From assembly GCA_900548255.1 (NCBI GenBank), contig URKH01000017.1:1-31913 (forward strand): a DNA stretch of 31,913 bases, read 5' to 3'. The stretch comes from an uncultured Collinsella sp. GTDB taxonomy: Bacteria > Actinomycetota > Coriobacteriia > Coriobacteriales > Coriobacteriaceae. The notes under the pieces were generated by a model, which searched no databases, was not told where the DNA came from, and saw only the letters and a list, made by a program, of their open reading frames with translations. Positions 7,670 through 15,958 of this stretch are shown here, one piece after another (the stretch's first letter is position 1; each line of letters begins with the position of its first letter). The position numbers were made by a program, and so were the translations under genes.

Positions 7670-7738
7670 ATCGATTTACCAAACCGTTCGGCTAACAATT
7701 CGGCCGCCCATCCCCAATCGAAACAAAAGCGGCGCATA

Positions 7739-7766
7739 CTGATAAACGTTTGACGCTGTTTATCAG
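7739..7766 (+). promoter_or_regulatory. Inverted repeat upstream of the fructose-bisphosphatase gene (operator or RNA hairpin)
   Basis: CTGATAAAC (7739-7747) and GTTTATCAG (7758-7766) are perfect reverse complements spaced by 10 bases, and TTTT follows. The site ends 28 bp before the ATG at 7795. A repressor operator or an attenuating hairpin are both possible, and a -10-like GATAAA lies inside the left arm. Confidence 0.45.
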
Positions 7767-7794
7767 TTTTACCAGCTCCATCGGAAGGTGTTTC

Positions 7795-9711
7795 ATGGTC
7801 GCATTCGATCGCAATCCGCAAGACTTCAAGTATCTGCGTCTGCTGTCGAGACAATTTCCCACCGAGCAATCCGCGTTTACCGAGATTATCAATCTCTCGG
7901 CCATTCTCAACCTGCCCAAAGGCACCGAGCATTTTATGAGCGACGTGCATGGCGAGTACGAAGCCTTTATGCACATCCTCAACAACTGCTCGGGCGTCGT
8001 GCGCGAACATGTCGACGAGATTTTTGGCGACACGCTTTCCTTTGACGAAAAGGGCGAGCTGTGCACGCTCATCTACTACCCGCGCGAGAAGATCGACCTG
8101 GTCCGCAGCCGGCGCAAAGACTCGCCCACCTGGTACAGGACGATGCTTGACCAGCTCATCATGGTCGCCCGCTCGCTTTCGAGCCGCTATACGCGCTCCA
8201 AGGTGCGTAAGGCCATCCCACGCGATTACGCCTACATCATCGACGAGCTGCTGCACACGCATCCGGACGAGAACAACTATCGCGTGCGTTATCACGAGCG
8301 CATCGTGGAGTCCATTCTGGAGACCGCCAGCGCCGACGACTTTATCGAGTCGCTCGCCTCGCTCATCAAGCGGCTGGCCGTCGACCACCTGCACCTGGTG
8401 GGCGACATCTTCGACCGAGGCGGCGGCGCGGCCAAGATTATGGACCGCCTGCTCACCTACCATTCGCTCGACATCCAGTGGGGCAACCACGACCTGCTGT
8501 GGATGGGCGCTGCGGCCGGTGAGCCCGCCTGCATCGCCACGGTGCTGCGCAACAACCTACGCTACGACAATTACGAGATCCTGGAGAACGACTACGGCAT
8601 CTCACTGCGTGAGCTTGTCGCCTTTGCCGATGCCAACTACACCGACGGTGAGTCCATCACCCCGCTGATCAAGGCCATCAACGTGCTGCTCTTTAAGCTC
8701 GAGGGCCAGATTATCCAGCGCCATCCCGAGTTCGACATGACCGACCGTCTGTTACTCGACAAGATCGATCACGACACCGGCACGGTCACGCTCGCCGACG
8801 GCAGCGTGTGGCCGCTCACGACCAACGACTTCCCCACCGTCGACCCGGCGGACCCTTATACGCTCACGTCTCAGGAGCAGCACATCATCGACAAGCTCGT
8901 GTCCGAGTTTGTCACCGCCGATCACCTGCATCGACATATCGATTTCCTCTATTCCCACGGCTCGATGTACAAGGTCGCCAACGGCAACCTGCTGTTCCAT
9001 GGCTGCGTGCCGCTCAACGAAGACGGCACCTTTAGCAGCATGAACTGCCTGGGCACCTGGCACGCTGGCCGCGATTATCTTGATTTTTGCGACCACATCG
9101 CCCGCCGCGCCTGGCGCATGGGCGACCGCGACGCTCTCGACTGGATGTGGTACCTGTGGATCGGCTTTAACTCACCCGCCAGCGGACGCCTGGTGCGTAC
9201 CTTTGAGCGCGCCTATATCGCCGATAAGACCACCTGGGTCGAGCCGATGGACCCGTACTTTACGCTTACCAAGTCGCCCTCGGTCTGCGACGACATCATG
9301 CGCGAGTTTGGCGTCGCGCCCATGGCATGCTCACCGACCGGTCACATCATCAACGGCCACACGCCCGTTAAAACCACCAAGGGCGAGCAGCCCATCCGCG
9401 CCGAGGGCAAGCTGCTGGTCATCGATGGCGGCTTCTGCCGCGCTTACCATCCCAAGACGGGTATCGCCGGCTATACGCTCATCTCGAGCTCACGCGGCTG
9501 CCGTCTCAAGTCGCACCGAGCCTTTACGACGGTTGCCGAGGCACTCACGCGCAACGTGGACATCGAAAGCGAGACCAACCGTTTTGACCAAGCAGACCGT
9601 CGCCGCATGGTGAGCGACACCGATTCCGGAGCCAAGATCCGCAGCCAGATCCAAGACCTGCGCCAGCTGCTCGATGCATATAGAAACGGTGCTATCGAGG
9701 AGCGCGCCTAG
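7795..9711 (+). CDS. fbp: Fructose-1,6-bisphosphatase, class III
   Basis: This enzyme removes the 1-phosphate of fructose 1,6-bisphosphate in gluconeogenesis. The 638-residue length fits the Firmicutes-type class III family, which is unrelated to the E. coli enzyme. It belongs to the calcineurin-like metallophosphatases. The metal-binding motifs are visible in order: FMSDVHGEYEAF (about 48-59), VGDIFDRGGG (about 200-209), QWGNHDLLWMG (about 222-232) and a late histidine block, HIINGHTPVKTTKGE (about 517-531). GGAAGGTG lies just before the ATG at 7795, although the frame opens earlier at 7750. A palindromic site upstream suggests regulation. The next gene is a GtrA-family protein without an obvious functional link. 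Confidence 0.95.
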   Translation: MVAFDRNPQDFKYLRLLSRQFPTEQSAFTEIINLSAILNLPKGTEHFMSDVHGEYEAFMHILNNCSGVVREHVDEIFGDTLSFDEKGELCTLIYYPREKIDLVRSRRKDSPTWYRTMLDQLIMVARSLSSRYTRSKVRKAIPRDYAYIIDELLHTHPDENNYRVRYHERIVESILETASADDFIESLASLIKRLAVDHLHLVGDIFDRGGGAAKIMDRLLTYHSLDIQWGNHDLLWMGAAAGEPACIATVLRNNLRYDNYEILENDYGISLRELVAFADANYTDGESITPLIKAINVLLFKLEGQIIQRHPEFDMTDRLLLDKIDHDTGTVTLADGSVWPLTTNDFPTVDPADPYTLTSQEQHIIDKLVSEFVTADHLHRHIDFLYSHGSMYKVANGNLLFHGCVPLNEDGTFSSMNCLGTWHAGRDYLDFCDHIARRAWRMGDRDALDWMWYLWIGFNSPASGRLVRTFERAYIADKTTWVEPMDPYFTLTKSPSVCDDIMREFGVAPMACSPTGHIINGHTPVKTTKGEQPIRAEGKLLVIDGGFCRAYHPKTGIAGYTLISSSRGCRLKSHRAFTTVAEALTRNVDIESETNRFDQADRRRMVSDTDSGAKIRSQIQDLRQLLDAYRNGAIEERA

Positions 9712-9717
9712 CCCCAC

Positions 9718-9773
9718 CCGCGGGGATTGGCTAAACTGTGCCAAGTTTGTCATCCCCGCGGCGCTTCGGCGCC
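9718..9773 (+). promoter_or_regulatory. Two adjacent hairpins between fbp and the first GtrA gene
   Basis: CCGCGGGGAT (9718-9727) pairs with ATCCCCGCGG (9752-9761), enclosing a TGGC/GCCA inner pair. It overlaps by two bases a tight GGCGC-TTCG-GCGCC hairpin (9760-9773). No T-run follows, so a classical terminator is unlikely. It may be a leader structure or an intercistronic stability element. Confidence 0.4.
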
Positions 9774-9790
9774 AGCTTAAGGCAGGTACC

Positions 9791-10186
9791 ATGCAAAAGC
9801 TCCTTGCGCAGATCATGAAGTTTGGCGTCGTCGGTGTCATTGCCACGATCATCGACTTTGGCATTATGAATCTGCTCCACTACGGTCTGGGCCTCAACAT
9901 CTTAATCGCCAATACCAGCGGCTTTATCGTCTCGCTCATCTTTAACTACCTCGCAAGCATGAAGTACGTGTTTGCGCACAAGGAAGGCATGAGCCGCCGC
10001 CGCGAGTTCATTATCTTTGTCGTGCTGTCCGTTATTGGCTTGGCACTCAACGACGGCATCGTGCTGGCGCTCAACGCCGGTCTGGGGCTCGAAGCCAATA
10101 TCGCCAAGATTTGCGCCACCGCGCTTGTCATGGTCTACAACTTTGTGACCCGAAAGATCTTCCTGGAGGGCGACGAGACCAAATAG
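9791..10186 (+). CDS. GtrA-family membrane protein (copy 1)
   Basis: This 131-residue protein has four predicted membrane helices (about 8-28, 35-55, 73-95 and 98-120), as in the GtrA/PF04138 family. Some members take part in moving undecaprenyl-phosphate-linked sugars across the membrane for wall or O-antigen glycosylation. Family marks include KFGVVGVIATIIDFG, FNYLASMKYVF and the basic loop EGMSRRREF. The start at 9791 is chosen because it gives the standard short N-terminus and lies after GGCAGG; a longer frame reaches back into fbp. A second, clearly related gene follows at 10406. No glycosyltransferase partner is in the window. Confidence 0.85.
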   Translation: MQKLLAQIMKFGVVGVIATIIDFGIMNLLHYGLGLNILIANTSGFIVSLIFNYLASMKYVFAHKEGMSRRREFIIFVVLSVIGLALNDGIVLALNAGLGLEANIAKICATALVMVYNFVTRKIFLEGDETK

Positions 10187-10207
10187 CTCGACACCCCTGC
10201 AGCATTA

Positions 10208-10257
10208 CGGCGCACACGGACGACGCGCGCTCAGTGCAGTATCGTCCGTGGGTGCCG
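10208..10257 (+). terminator. Imperfect stem between the two GtrA genes
   Basis: Sixteen-base arms at 10208-10223 and 10242-10257 pair with two mismatches. They follow the stop of the first GtrA gene by about 20 bp. No good T-tract follows, so this is a weak terminator or processing site. Confidence 0.35.
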
Positions 10258-10405
10258 CTCGTTTACGGGCAAGTTTTCAACGTTTGCGGATTAGCTCTTG
10301 AAAATTTGGCGAGTTCGTATAGTTCTTGGCAAGGACCTTACGTTTCCCTTGCAAAAGCTCTAAAGTATCCTCTGCTCGATTCATCAACGCATTGGATGTG
10401 ATTAC

Positions 10406-10813
10406 GTGCGCAAGGCACTGGCACAACCTCATACCAAGCAGTTCCTCAAGTTCGCTGTCGTGGGTCTTGTCTCCTTTGGCATCGACTGGGGTATGCTCAT
10501 TGCGCTCGTCGAGCTGTTTCACCTCGACTTTTTGATGAGCACCACGGTCTCGTTTACCACGTCCGTCGTGGTCAACTACTGGCTCAGCATGAAGTATGTG
10601 TTCGACCACCGCGAGGGCATGAGCCGCAAGCGCGAGTTCACGATCTTCACCATCCTGTCGGTGATCGGCCTGGGCCTCAACGACCTATACATGTTTGTGG
10701 GCGTCACGTTTTTGAGCATCGGCTACCAGGCCATGAAGGCCATCGCCACGTTCCTCGTCACCTGGTACAACTACTTCAGCCGCCGCTTCTTCCTCGAGGG
10801 CGCACGGTCGTAG
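10406..10813 (+). CDS. GtrA-family membrane protein (copy 2)
   Basis: This 135-residue, four-helix protein is paralogous to the gene at 9791. The two share LSMKYVF/ASMKYVF, the loop EGMSRxREF, LSVIGLxLND and the tail RxFLEG, so tandem duplication is likely. The start codon is GTG at 10406 with a weak GGA upstream; an ATG at 10396 is out of frame and stops at once. The N-terminus (RKALAQPHTKQFLKF) puts charged residues before the first helix. Its own upstream gap of 219 bp and a strong terminator at 10838 indicate it can be transcribed independently. Function is inferred only from the family (polyprenyl-linked sugar handling). Confidence 0.85.
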   Translation: MRKALAQPHTKQFLKFAVVGLVSFGIDWGMLIALVELFHLDFLMSTTVSFTTSVVVNYWLSMKYVFDHREGMSRKREFTIFTILSVIGLGLNDLYMFVGVTFLSIGYQAMKAIATFLVTWYNYFSRRFFLEGARS

Positions 10814-10837
10814 TCGATTCACTATTTGCTTGAATGT

Positions 10838-10874
10838 AAAACCGGTTGGAATTCCCGTTCCAACCGGTTTTTTT
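10838..10874 (+). terminator. Strong Rho-independent terminator after the second GtrA gene
   Basis: AAAACCGGTTGGAA (10838-10851) pairs perfectly with TTCCAACCGGTTTT (10858-10871), and the T-run continues to 10874. It is 24 bp after the stop. Confidence 0.95.
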
Positions 10875-10913
10875 GTTTGCCGAGAGACCCGGCGACCCAG
10901 TCCCATTCGCATG

Positions 10914-10951
10914 AAAAACGGGCGGCCCGGATGTTTGTCCGAACCGCCCGT
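10914..10951 (-). terminator. Rho-independent terminator of the DUF4430 operon
   Basis: On the minus strand ACGGGCGG-TTCGG pairs with CCGGGCCGCCCGT with one bulge/mismatch and is followed by TTTTTC. It lies 23 bp after the stop of the 294-residue DUF4430 gene. Confidence 0.85.
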
Positions 10952-10973
10952 CTGGCGCACTATGTCGAGGTCC

Positions 10974-11858
10974 CTAGCCTGTAACGTAATACCAGACCAC
11001 GTTGTCGCCATTGGAGAGAACGTAGTTACTGCAGGCCGTCATGGGCGTTGTGCCGTTGACGGAGTACATCCAGCCGCTCGTGCCACCGTACTGTTTCTCG
11101 GCCAAACCACCAATCGCGGAGACATACGTGCCGTACGACGAGCCATGTGCGTTAACGGAAAGGCCCAGCGCGCACAGGGCATCATAGACGGTAGCGCCTT
11201 CGTTAAAGGTAAAGGTGCCACCAGAAGACACAGGATTGCCCACAGCGCTCGATGTGACCGAAACCGTCACTGTTACGTAGCTGGACTCCTGCGAGCCGCT
11301 CTGGCCGCCCGAGGAGGCGTTTCCACCATTAGAGCTGGAGGCTCCATCAGACGACTGGCCGCCGCCCGAAGAAGCACCGCCAGACACATTGGAAGTATCG
11401 CCGGCTCCCGTATTCTGGGCAGCGGATTTATCTCCAGACTTCTTGCCGTCCTGACCATCGGACTTCTTGCTATCCGAGCTTTTATCCGATTCCTTGTTTG
11501 AAGACTCGGAATCGTCCTTGGACTCATCTTTTGCGTCATTCGATGACTTGGAATCCTTGGAACTGGCCTCGCCCGAAGTCGTAGTCGAGTCAGACCCCTT
11601 GGTGTCCTTGGTGACGACGCTCTCCCCCGTCACGGTCTGAACGATCCAGTCAATGGACCAGGCGCCGCTCTCGGAAGGATGGACGAAGCCCAGCGATATG
11701 ACAATCAGCGCAACGCACGCGGCAGTCAGAACGCCAAGGAGCGCTTTGCGCCGTGGGGCGGACGCCGCCGAAGCGGCGCCCTGTTGCTTTGCATCGTCGA
11801 ACTGAATGAACGATGAATCTGGTTGCTTGGGGTCAGCGTCCTTGGATTTATTGGACAC
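10974..11858 (-). CDS. Membrane-anchored DUF4430 protein, likely cobalamin-binding
   Basis: The 294-residue protein has a cytoplasmic N-terminus with RRK before one membrane helix (about 40-59). A long Ser/Lys/Asp-rich then Gly/Ser-rich linker follows (about 80-190), then one DUF4430 domain (about 195-294) ending in GWMYSVNGTTP and NGDNVVWYYVTG. As I recall, DUF4430 (PF14478) is grouped with the C-terminal beta domain of transcobalamin and intrinsic factor, which contacts cobalamin. The linker would hold the domain away from the membrane through the wall. It follows the large DUF4430 gene at once; I chose GTG 11858 because AGGTGAGGG precedes it, while the GTG at 11867 directly abuts the previous stop and lacks a ribosome binding site. 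Cobalamin control through the upstream riboswitch is likely. No transporter gene is nearby. Confidence 0.82.
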   Translation of the reverse strand: MSNKSKDADPKQPDSSFIQFDDAKQQGAASAASAPRRKALLGVLTAACVALIVISLGFVHPSESGAWSIDWIVQTVTGESVVTKDTKGSDSTTTSGEASSKDSKSSNDAKDESKDDSESSNKESDKSSDSKKSDGQDGKKSGDKSAAQNTGAGDTSNVSGGASSGGGQSSDGASSSNGGNASSGGQSGSQESSYVTVTVSVTSSAVGNPVSSGGTFTFNEGATVYDALCALGLSVNAHGSSYGTYVSAIGGLAEKQYGGTSGWMYSVNGTTPMTACSNYVLSNGDNVVWYYVTG

Positions 11859-11867
11859 AGCCCTCAC

Positions 11868-14800
11868 CTACCGACGTTTGGTGAACACGAACACGCCGAC
11901 GATGGCGAGACCGATGACGCCGGCGGCAACGCCAACGATGGCGAGCGGATTGGTGCCAGTCTCCTGCTCGGAAGCACCAGAGGACTTCTTAGCAGTGGTC
12001 GTGGAAGCAGCACCCGTATCGGACTTGGAATCGGACTTCTTGTCGGACTTGCCGTCCTTCTTGTCAGACTTCTTCTCGTCCTTCTTATCGGATTTATCGG
12101 AGTCCTTCTTGTCGGACTTGTTGTCCTTGGTCTCGGTCTTGGTCGACACCGTCGTCTTGGTCACCGGCTTCTGACCCGGGGCAATAGCGCCGCCCTTCGA
12201 GCCGGAGCCAGAACCCGCGCCAGCGCCAGTGCCGGAACCAGTACCGATACCAGAACCGCCGCCATTCGAACCAGCGCCGCCATTACCGCCAGGGTTAACG
12301 GCATTCTTGGTCCACTTGGCATACAGTGTCAGATCGGCCGTCACTGGCGTACTGAAGTCATACGCCTGCGTGCAAGCCTCATCGGTGAACCAACCGCCGA
12401 AAGTGTAGCCATCGCGCGTCGGATCGGCCGGCTTGACCAGCTTGCCGTCGGCCGTAGCAACGAACTTAGTGTCGCAAGCAGACCCGCCGTTGGAATTAAA
12501 GGCAACCGTCCAAGACTCGACAGCCCCCAGCTTGAACAGAGTACCCGAATCATTGATGTAGTACAGGTTGCCAGATGCATCGGCAATGACCGGAGAGTCG
12601 CAGTGCTGGTAATGGCCAGCCGCATCATAAATCTGCGTCGCCTCTGCATCGCCGAGCGTATAGCGATACACGCCACCACCAGCAGAGTAGTTGACGTAAT
12701 CCTTGCTATCCGCGCTGTTAACGGTGAAGTACACATAGGTCTTGCCGCCCTGAACACTCACCAGCGGAGTAGCAGCAATACCGTTAAATCCGGCCGGCAG
12801 TTCTTTACCGTCAGCAGCGGTGACCATCGTGGTCTTACCGGTCTTCAGATTATAGAGAGCCAGAGCAGAGCCAGTAGCCGTCTGTCCGCCGACAATCAAG
12901 TTTTCGCCAGCCACCGCCGGTGCGCTCATGTTATTCGTAAGACCCAGGTCGACCGTCTTCTGCTCGCTTAGTACGCCCTTCGCCGAAAGCGAAATCACAT
13001 GGAGCTTTCCATCGTGCGTCATCTGATAGAAGGTCGAACCATTGGACGGATCGGCGACACAGTCGGCGTTCGCGAGAGCGCCGAGCTTCATAGTCGAAAC
13101 GACATCGCCCGTCGTCTTATCAATGCACTTAAGCGTGCCCGCGCTCGTAGGAACAATGGCGTACTTATCCGTCAGCGCAGCACCAGTCCAGTAATAGCCC
13201 TCGGCAGGGTCGATGTTCTGCCAAGAAACTTCGCCCGTGGCAATCTTAATGCGCGCAAAGGAGCCGTTGCCGTAGGTCGCGTTGTAATTCTCGTCATACG
13301 AAATATCGACCGAGCCTACATAGACGTACTCGCCGTCCGAAACGACGGTGCAGGAGCTCTGCGTCAAGTCCGTCAAACCAGGCGTCAGCCACTTGCAGAT
13401 CAGCTTGTCTGCAGTAATCGCCTGGACCGCACCGCCGTTGAGCGGAACGATGATAAGACCATTGGTATAGATCGGACGAGAGGTATAGCTCACCTTGGAG
13501 GCAAGCGGCGCAGAGGCAACCTTTTTGCCCGTGGACGAATCGATCTTAATGAGCTCGTTCTCGGTCGCGATGTACACAAAGCCGTTAGCGATGACAGGCT
13601 CGCTGCAGTTGGCATACTGCTGGCCAGACTCGGCCTTCCAATCGAAGGCCCACTTAAGACCAGCGGCCTGCGCAGGCGTCTTGGCATCCGTTACGGTCGA
13701 ACCGTTGCCACTGTTGCCGTAGCCGGCCCACTCGGCATCCCAATCAGGAGTCGTCGCACTCGGGTCCACGACAATCTTGTCGGGATCGGGCATGGGCGAT
13801 TTATCAGTTGTATAGGCAAGCGTAACCTTATCGCCGCTCTTGAACGTAATCTGATTGGCGCAGAAAGAGGAGGCCTCTCCATTGATATACAGATGCCAGT
13901 ATTTTTTGGTCGCACCATCATAGCCGTACGTCTTGTCTTCAAACGGCGAGTCGATGGAATTGAGGAACCAGTAGTCACCACTCTGGAGGCCGTTGTACGT
14001 AACGCCCTTGGCCTTCAGAGCCGCCTCAATAAGGTCCTGAGCCGTAGAGCCTTCGGGCAGAGAAACGTTGCTTGCCGAGCCCCAGCGAGTATTGTTGCCG
14101 TTGGCATCGGGACCGATAACATCGACAGACCCAAGAACCTGGCCAGGAAGGGCATCGGCGTCAGCACCATACATAAAGGTGACGGCATCGCCCTCTTGGA
14201 GCTCGTAGTTGCCGGCCCCGACCTGGGCGAACTTGCCATTTACATAGAACTGCCAATAACTTTTGGTCGCAGGATCATACTCATAGATCTTACCGTCAAG
14301 CGGCGAGGTAATGCCACTGAGGTACCAACCCCAAGGCTCTTCTCTAGCATCGAGAGTAAGACCGGTCTGCTCAAGGAGATCCTTGGCAGTAGAGCCCGCC
14401 TTGAGACTCGTCTGACCCGTCGAAGCCCAAACCTGCTGCTTGCCGTCCTTGTCCTTGCCAAGCACCTGAACGGAAGCATGGACAGAATCGGACGGCAACT
14501 GGTCGCCCCAGCCACCGTAGAACCACGTGACGGTATCGCCGGCATGGATGGTGACATTGTCCGCCGTATAGTCACTCGACTTGCCGTTGATAAACAGCTG
14601 CCAATAGGTCGAATAATCGAGCGGCGTACCCAGCTCAACACCGTTGTACTTAAGGCTCAGAATGAAGGAGCCCGCAGCAACGGCGTCAATATCATTCGCC
14701 TCAAGCGCGACCTTCGTAAGGTCAAGTGCGCTCGAGCCGGACGTCACCACATACTGCGCGTTATCGACCCAAGTCTGAGTCTTGCCCTGGGCATCGCGAC

Positions 14801-15713
14801 CAATGACGGTCACATTTGCGGCAACCTGGTCCTTAACGACAGGGGACGAGCTACCAGCCGTATAGGCAAACTCAATCTTCTGCCCCTGGGTGAGCTTGAC
14901 ACTGCTCGCACCAACCGAGGAAGACGCGCCGTCGACGAACAGCTGCCAGAAGGCATAAGTCGTCGGATCGTAGGCAAGCGTGCGACCATCGCTCGGGGAT
15001 GTGATGCTTTCGAGGTAGAAACCGTATGCCGTGTTCGGTTCGTACTTCGCCTTGAAGCCCGTCTTCTCCTGCAGCTTAATGAAGGCATCCGCAGCCGTCG
15101 CGCCCTCGTCGAGCTTGAGCTGCGTAGGCGCCACCCAGGTCTGAGCCTTGCCGTCGGCATCGGTGCCGATAATCGAGAACGAGACCTCGACTTGCTTCTT
15201 GGCGACATCGCCAGTTTCTGTCGGGCTCTCCGTCTGAACGGCAGCCGCGGCGGCAGATCCTGCTTGGCCAGCGGATGCCGTCGAAGACTGCTCGCTCGTA
15301 GCAGGGCTCTCCCCCGTCGCCGAGCCTTCGTCGCCAGTTGCTGCCTCTGTTATGGCTGCACTACCTGCAGGCGCGCCCTCGGAATCCGAAACCTCGGCGC
15401 CGCTCTGCTCAGCGGTACCGCCCGCAAGCGCTGCGTCCTCGCCCGGCGTCGCAGCCTGAGCCACAGCCTCGGCAATGCCCTCGGCGCCCTCGGCCCACAA
15501 CTGAGCCGGCGTGGTGCCAAAGGCCATCGCGAAGGCCAGGAATGCCACCAGGCCGCGCTTGGCTACACCGCGTGCAATCGCGCCACGGCGATGCAACGAG
15601 GCGCGCTCGCGCTCGTCCTCAAACATATCCATTTGTCCCCCATTGTCTGTACTTGGAGCGTTGCCTTGAGGCTGCCCCACGTCATCGCGCATGTTGCGCT
15701 CGAGTTCCCCCAT
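11868..15713 (-). CDS. Large surface protein: four DUF4430 domains, PQQ-like propeller, InlB B-repeat
   Basis: The 1281-residue secreted protein starts with a long N-region and a hydrophobic signal core (about 54-74, ending near TPAQLWA). An Ala/Ser/Glu-rich stretch follows, then four DUF4430 repeats (about 175-287, 297-400, 413-516, 528-635), three of which carry a YWQLF/YWQFY/YWHLY-type block before an NGK/NGE turn and the first of which has FWQLFVDG. Next comes a PQQ/quinoprotein-like beta-propeller (about 685-1065; strands such as LIKIDSSTGKKV and RIKIATGEVSW) and one Listeria-Bacteroides (InlB B) repeat (about 1067-1134, GYTFGGWFTDE...LYAKW). A Gly-rich and a Lys/Asp/Ser-rich linker lead to a C-terminal helix and RR. 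ETGTNP before the helix resembles a sortase signal without the usual LP. AAGGAGGA sets the ATG at 15713. A cobalamin riboswitch precedes it. I infer surface capture of cobamides. Confidence 0.85.
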   Translation of the reverse strand: MGELERNMRDDVGQPQGNAPSTDNGGQMDMFEDERERASLHRRGAIARGVAKRGLVAFLAFAMAFGTTPAQLWAEGAEGIAEAVAQAATPGEDAALAGGTAEQSGAEVSDSEGAPAGSAAITEAATGDEGSATGESPATSEQSSTASAGQAGSAAAAAVQTESPTETGDVAKKQVEVSFSIIGTDADGKAQTWVAPTQLKLDEGATAADAFIKLQEKTGFKAKYEPNTAYGFYLESITSPSDGRTLAYDPTTYAFWQLFVDGASSSVGASSVKLTQGQKIEFAYTAGSSSPVVKDQVAANVTVIGRDAQGKTQTWVDNAQYVVTSGSSALDLTKVALEANDIDAVAAGSFILSLKYNGVELGTPLDYSTYWQLFINGKSSDYTADNVTIHAGDTVTWFYGGWGDQLPSDSVHASVQVLGKDKDGKQQVWASTGQTSLKAGSTAKDLLEQTGLTLDAREEPWGWYLSGITSPLDGKIYEYDPATKSYWQFYVNGKFAQVGAGNYELQEGDAVTFMYGADADALPGQVLGSVDVIGPDANGNNTRWGSASNVSLPEGSTAQDLIEAALKAKGVTYNGLQSGDYWFLNSIDSPFEDKTYGYDGATKKYWHLYINGEASSFCANQITFKSGDKVTLAYTTDKSPMPDPDKIVVDPSATTPDWDAEWAGYGNSGNGSTVTDAKTPAQAAGLKWAFDWKAESGQQYANCSEPVIANGFVYIATENELIKIDSSTGKKVASAPLASKVSYTSRPIYTNGLIIVPLNGGAVQAITADKLICKWLTPGLTDLTQSSCTVVSDGEYVYVGSVDISYDENYNATYGNGSFARIKIATGEVSWQNIDPAEGYYWTGAALTDKYAIVPTSAGTLKCIDKTTGDVVSTMKLGALANADCVADPSNGSTFYQMTHDGKLHVISLSAKGVLSEQKTVDLGLTNNMSAPAVAGENLIVGGQTATGSALALYNLKTGKTTMVTAADGKELPAGFNGIAATPLVSVQGGKTYVYFTVNSADSKDYVNYSAGGGVYRYTLGDAEATQIYDAAGHYQHCDSPVIADASGNLYYINDSGTLFKLGAVESWTVAFNSNGGSACDTKFVATADGKLVKPADPTRDGYTFGGWFTDEACTQAYDFSTPVTADLTLYAKWTKNAVNPGGNGGAGSNGGGSGIGTGSGTGAGAGSGSGSKGGAIAPGQKPVTKTTVSTKTETKDNKSDKKDSDKSDKKDEKKSDKKDGKSDKKSDSKSDTGAASTTTAKKSSGASEQETGTNPLAIVGVAAGVIGLAIVGVFVFTKRR

Positions 15714-15718
15714 CGGGG

Positions 15719-15764
15719 TCCTCCTTCCCTCCAGAGCCCTATGCACACCGGCGGCATACGCCGC
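15719..15764 (-). promoter_or_regulatory. Expression platform of the cobalamin riboswitch with Shine-Dalgarno
   Basis: Between the B12 box and the ATG lie a GCGGC-ATAC-GCCGC hairpin (15751-15764) and the AAGGAGGA ribosome binding site (15719-15726). No T-run follows the hairpin, so control of translation is more likely than termination. CCTCC within the B12 box region could pair with the ribosome binding site; this pairing is my inference. Confidence 0.45.
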
Positions 15765-15774
15765 AGCCGCACGC

Positions 15775-15945
15775 AAGATGGGAGGCGATCCGACTTAACC
15801 TTAACGACTCGGGCGCGCCGTCCGATCTGCGACGCGAACATCCCGAGCCAAGAGGAATTACGGTTACTGGTACAGCCGGGGACTTGCACCCCGATTCTCC
15901 CAAACGCGCAGGAAAACCGCGCATTCATGCGTCTCCGCACCACCA
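15775..15945 (-). ncRNA. Cobalamin (B12) riboswitch
   Basis: On the minus strand the core reads GGGAGAATCGGGGTGCAAG, then TCCCCGGCTGTACCAGTAAC and CGTAA (about 15859-15902). This matches the cobalamin aptamer pattern GGUGxAAxUCC ... CUGxxCC..CAACxGUAA. The B12 box AGTCGGATCGCCTCCC is at 15780-15795, near the rAGYCMGgAgACCkGCC consensus. The distance between core and box fits the family. It sits directly upstream of the gene for the four-DUF4430 surface protein and would switch it off when cobalamin is plentiful. Outer limits are approximate. Confidence 0.9.
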
Positions 15946-15958
15946 TCTAGGCCATCGA

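Noticed and set aside
15739..15946. Minus-strand frames running through the riboswitch, including the 21-residue extension of the surface protein
   Set aside because: The region is a structured RNA leader, and AAGGAGGA fixes the start downstream at 15713.
12999..15950. 983-codon open frame opposite the DUF4430 surface gene
   Set aside because: It is a mirror frame of a GC-rich gene. The minus-strand protein has a signal sequence, repeats, known domains and a riboswitch, and the plus frame has none of these.
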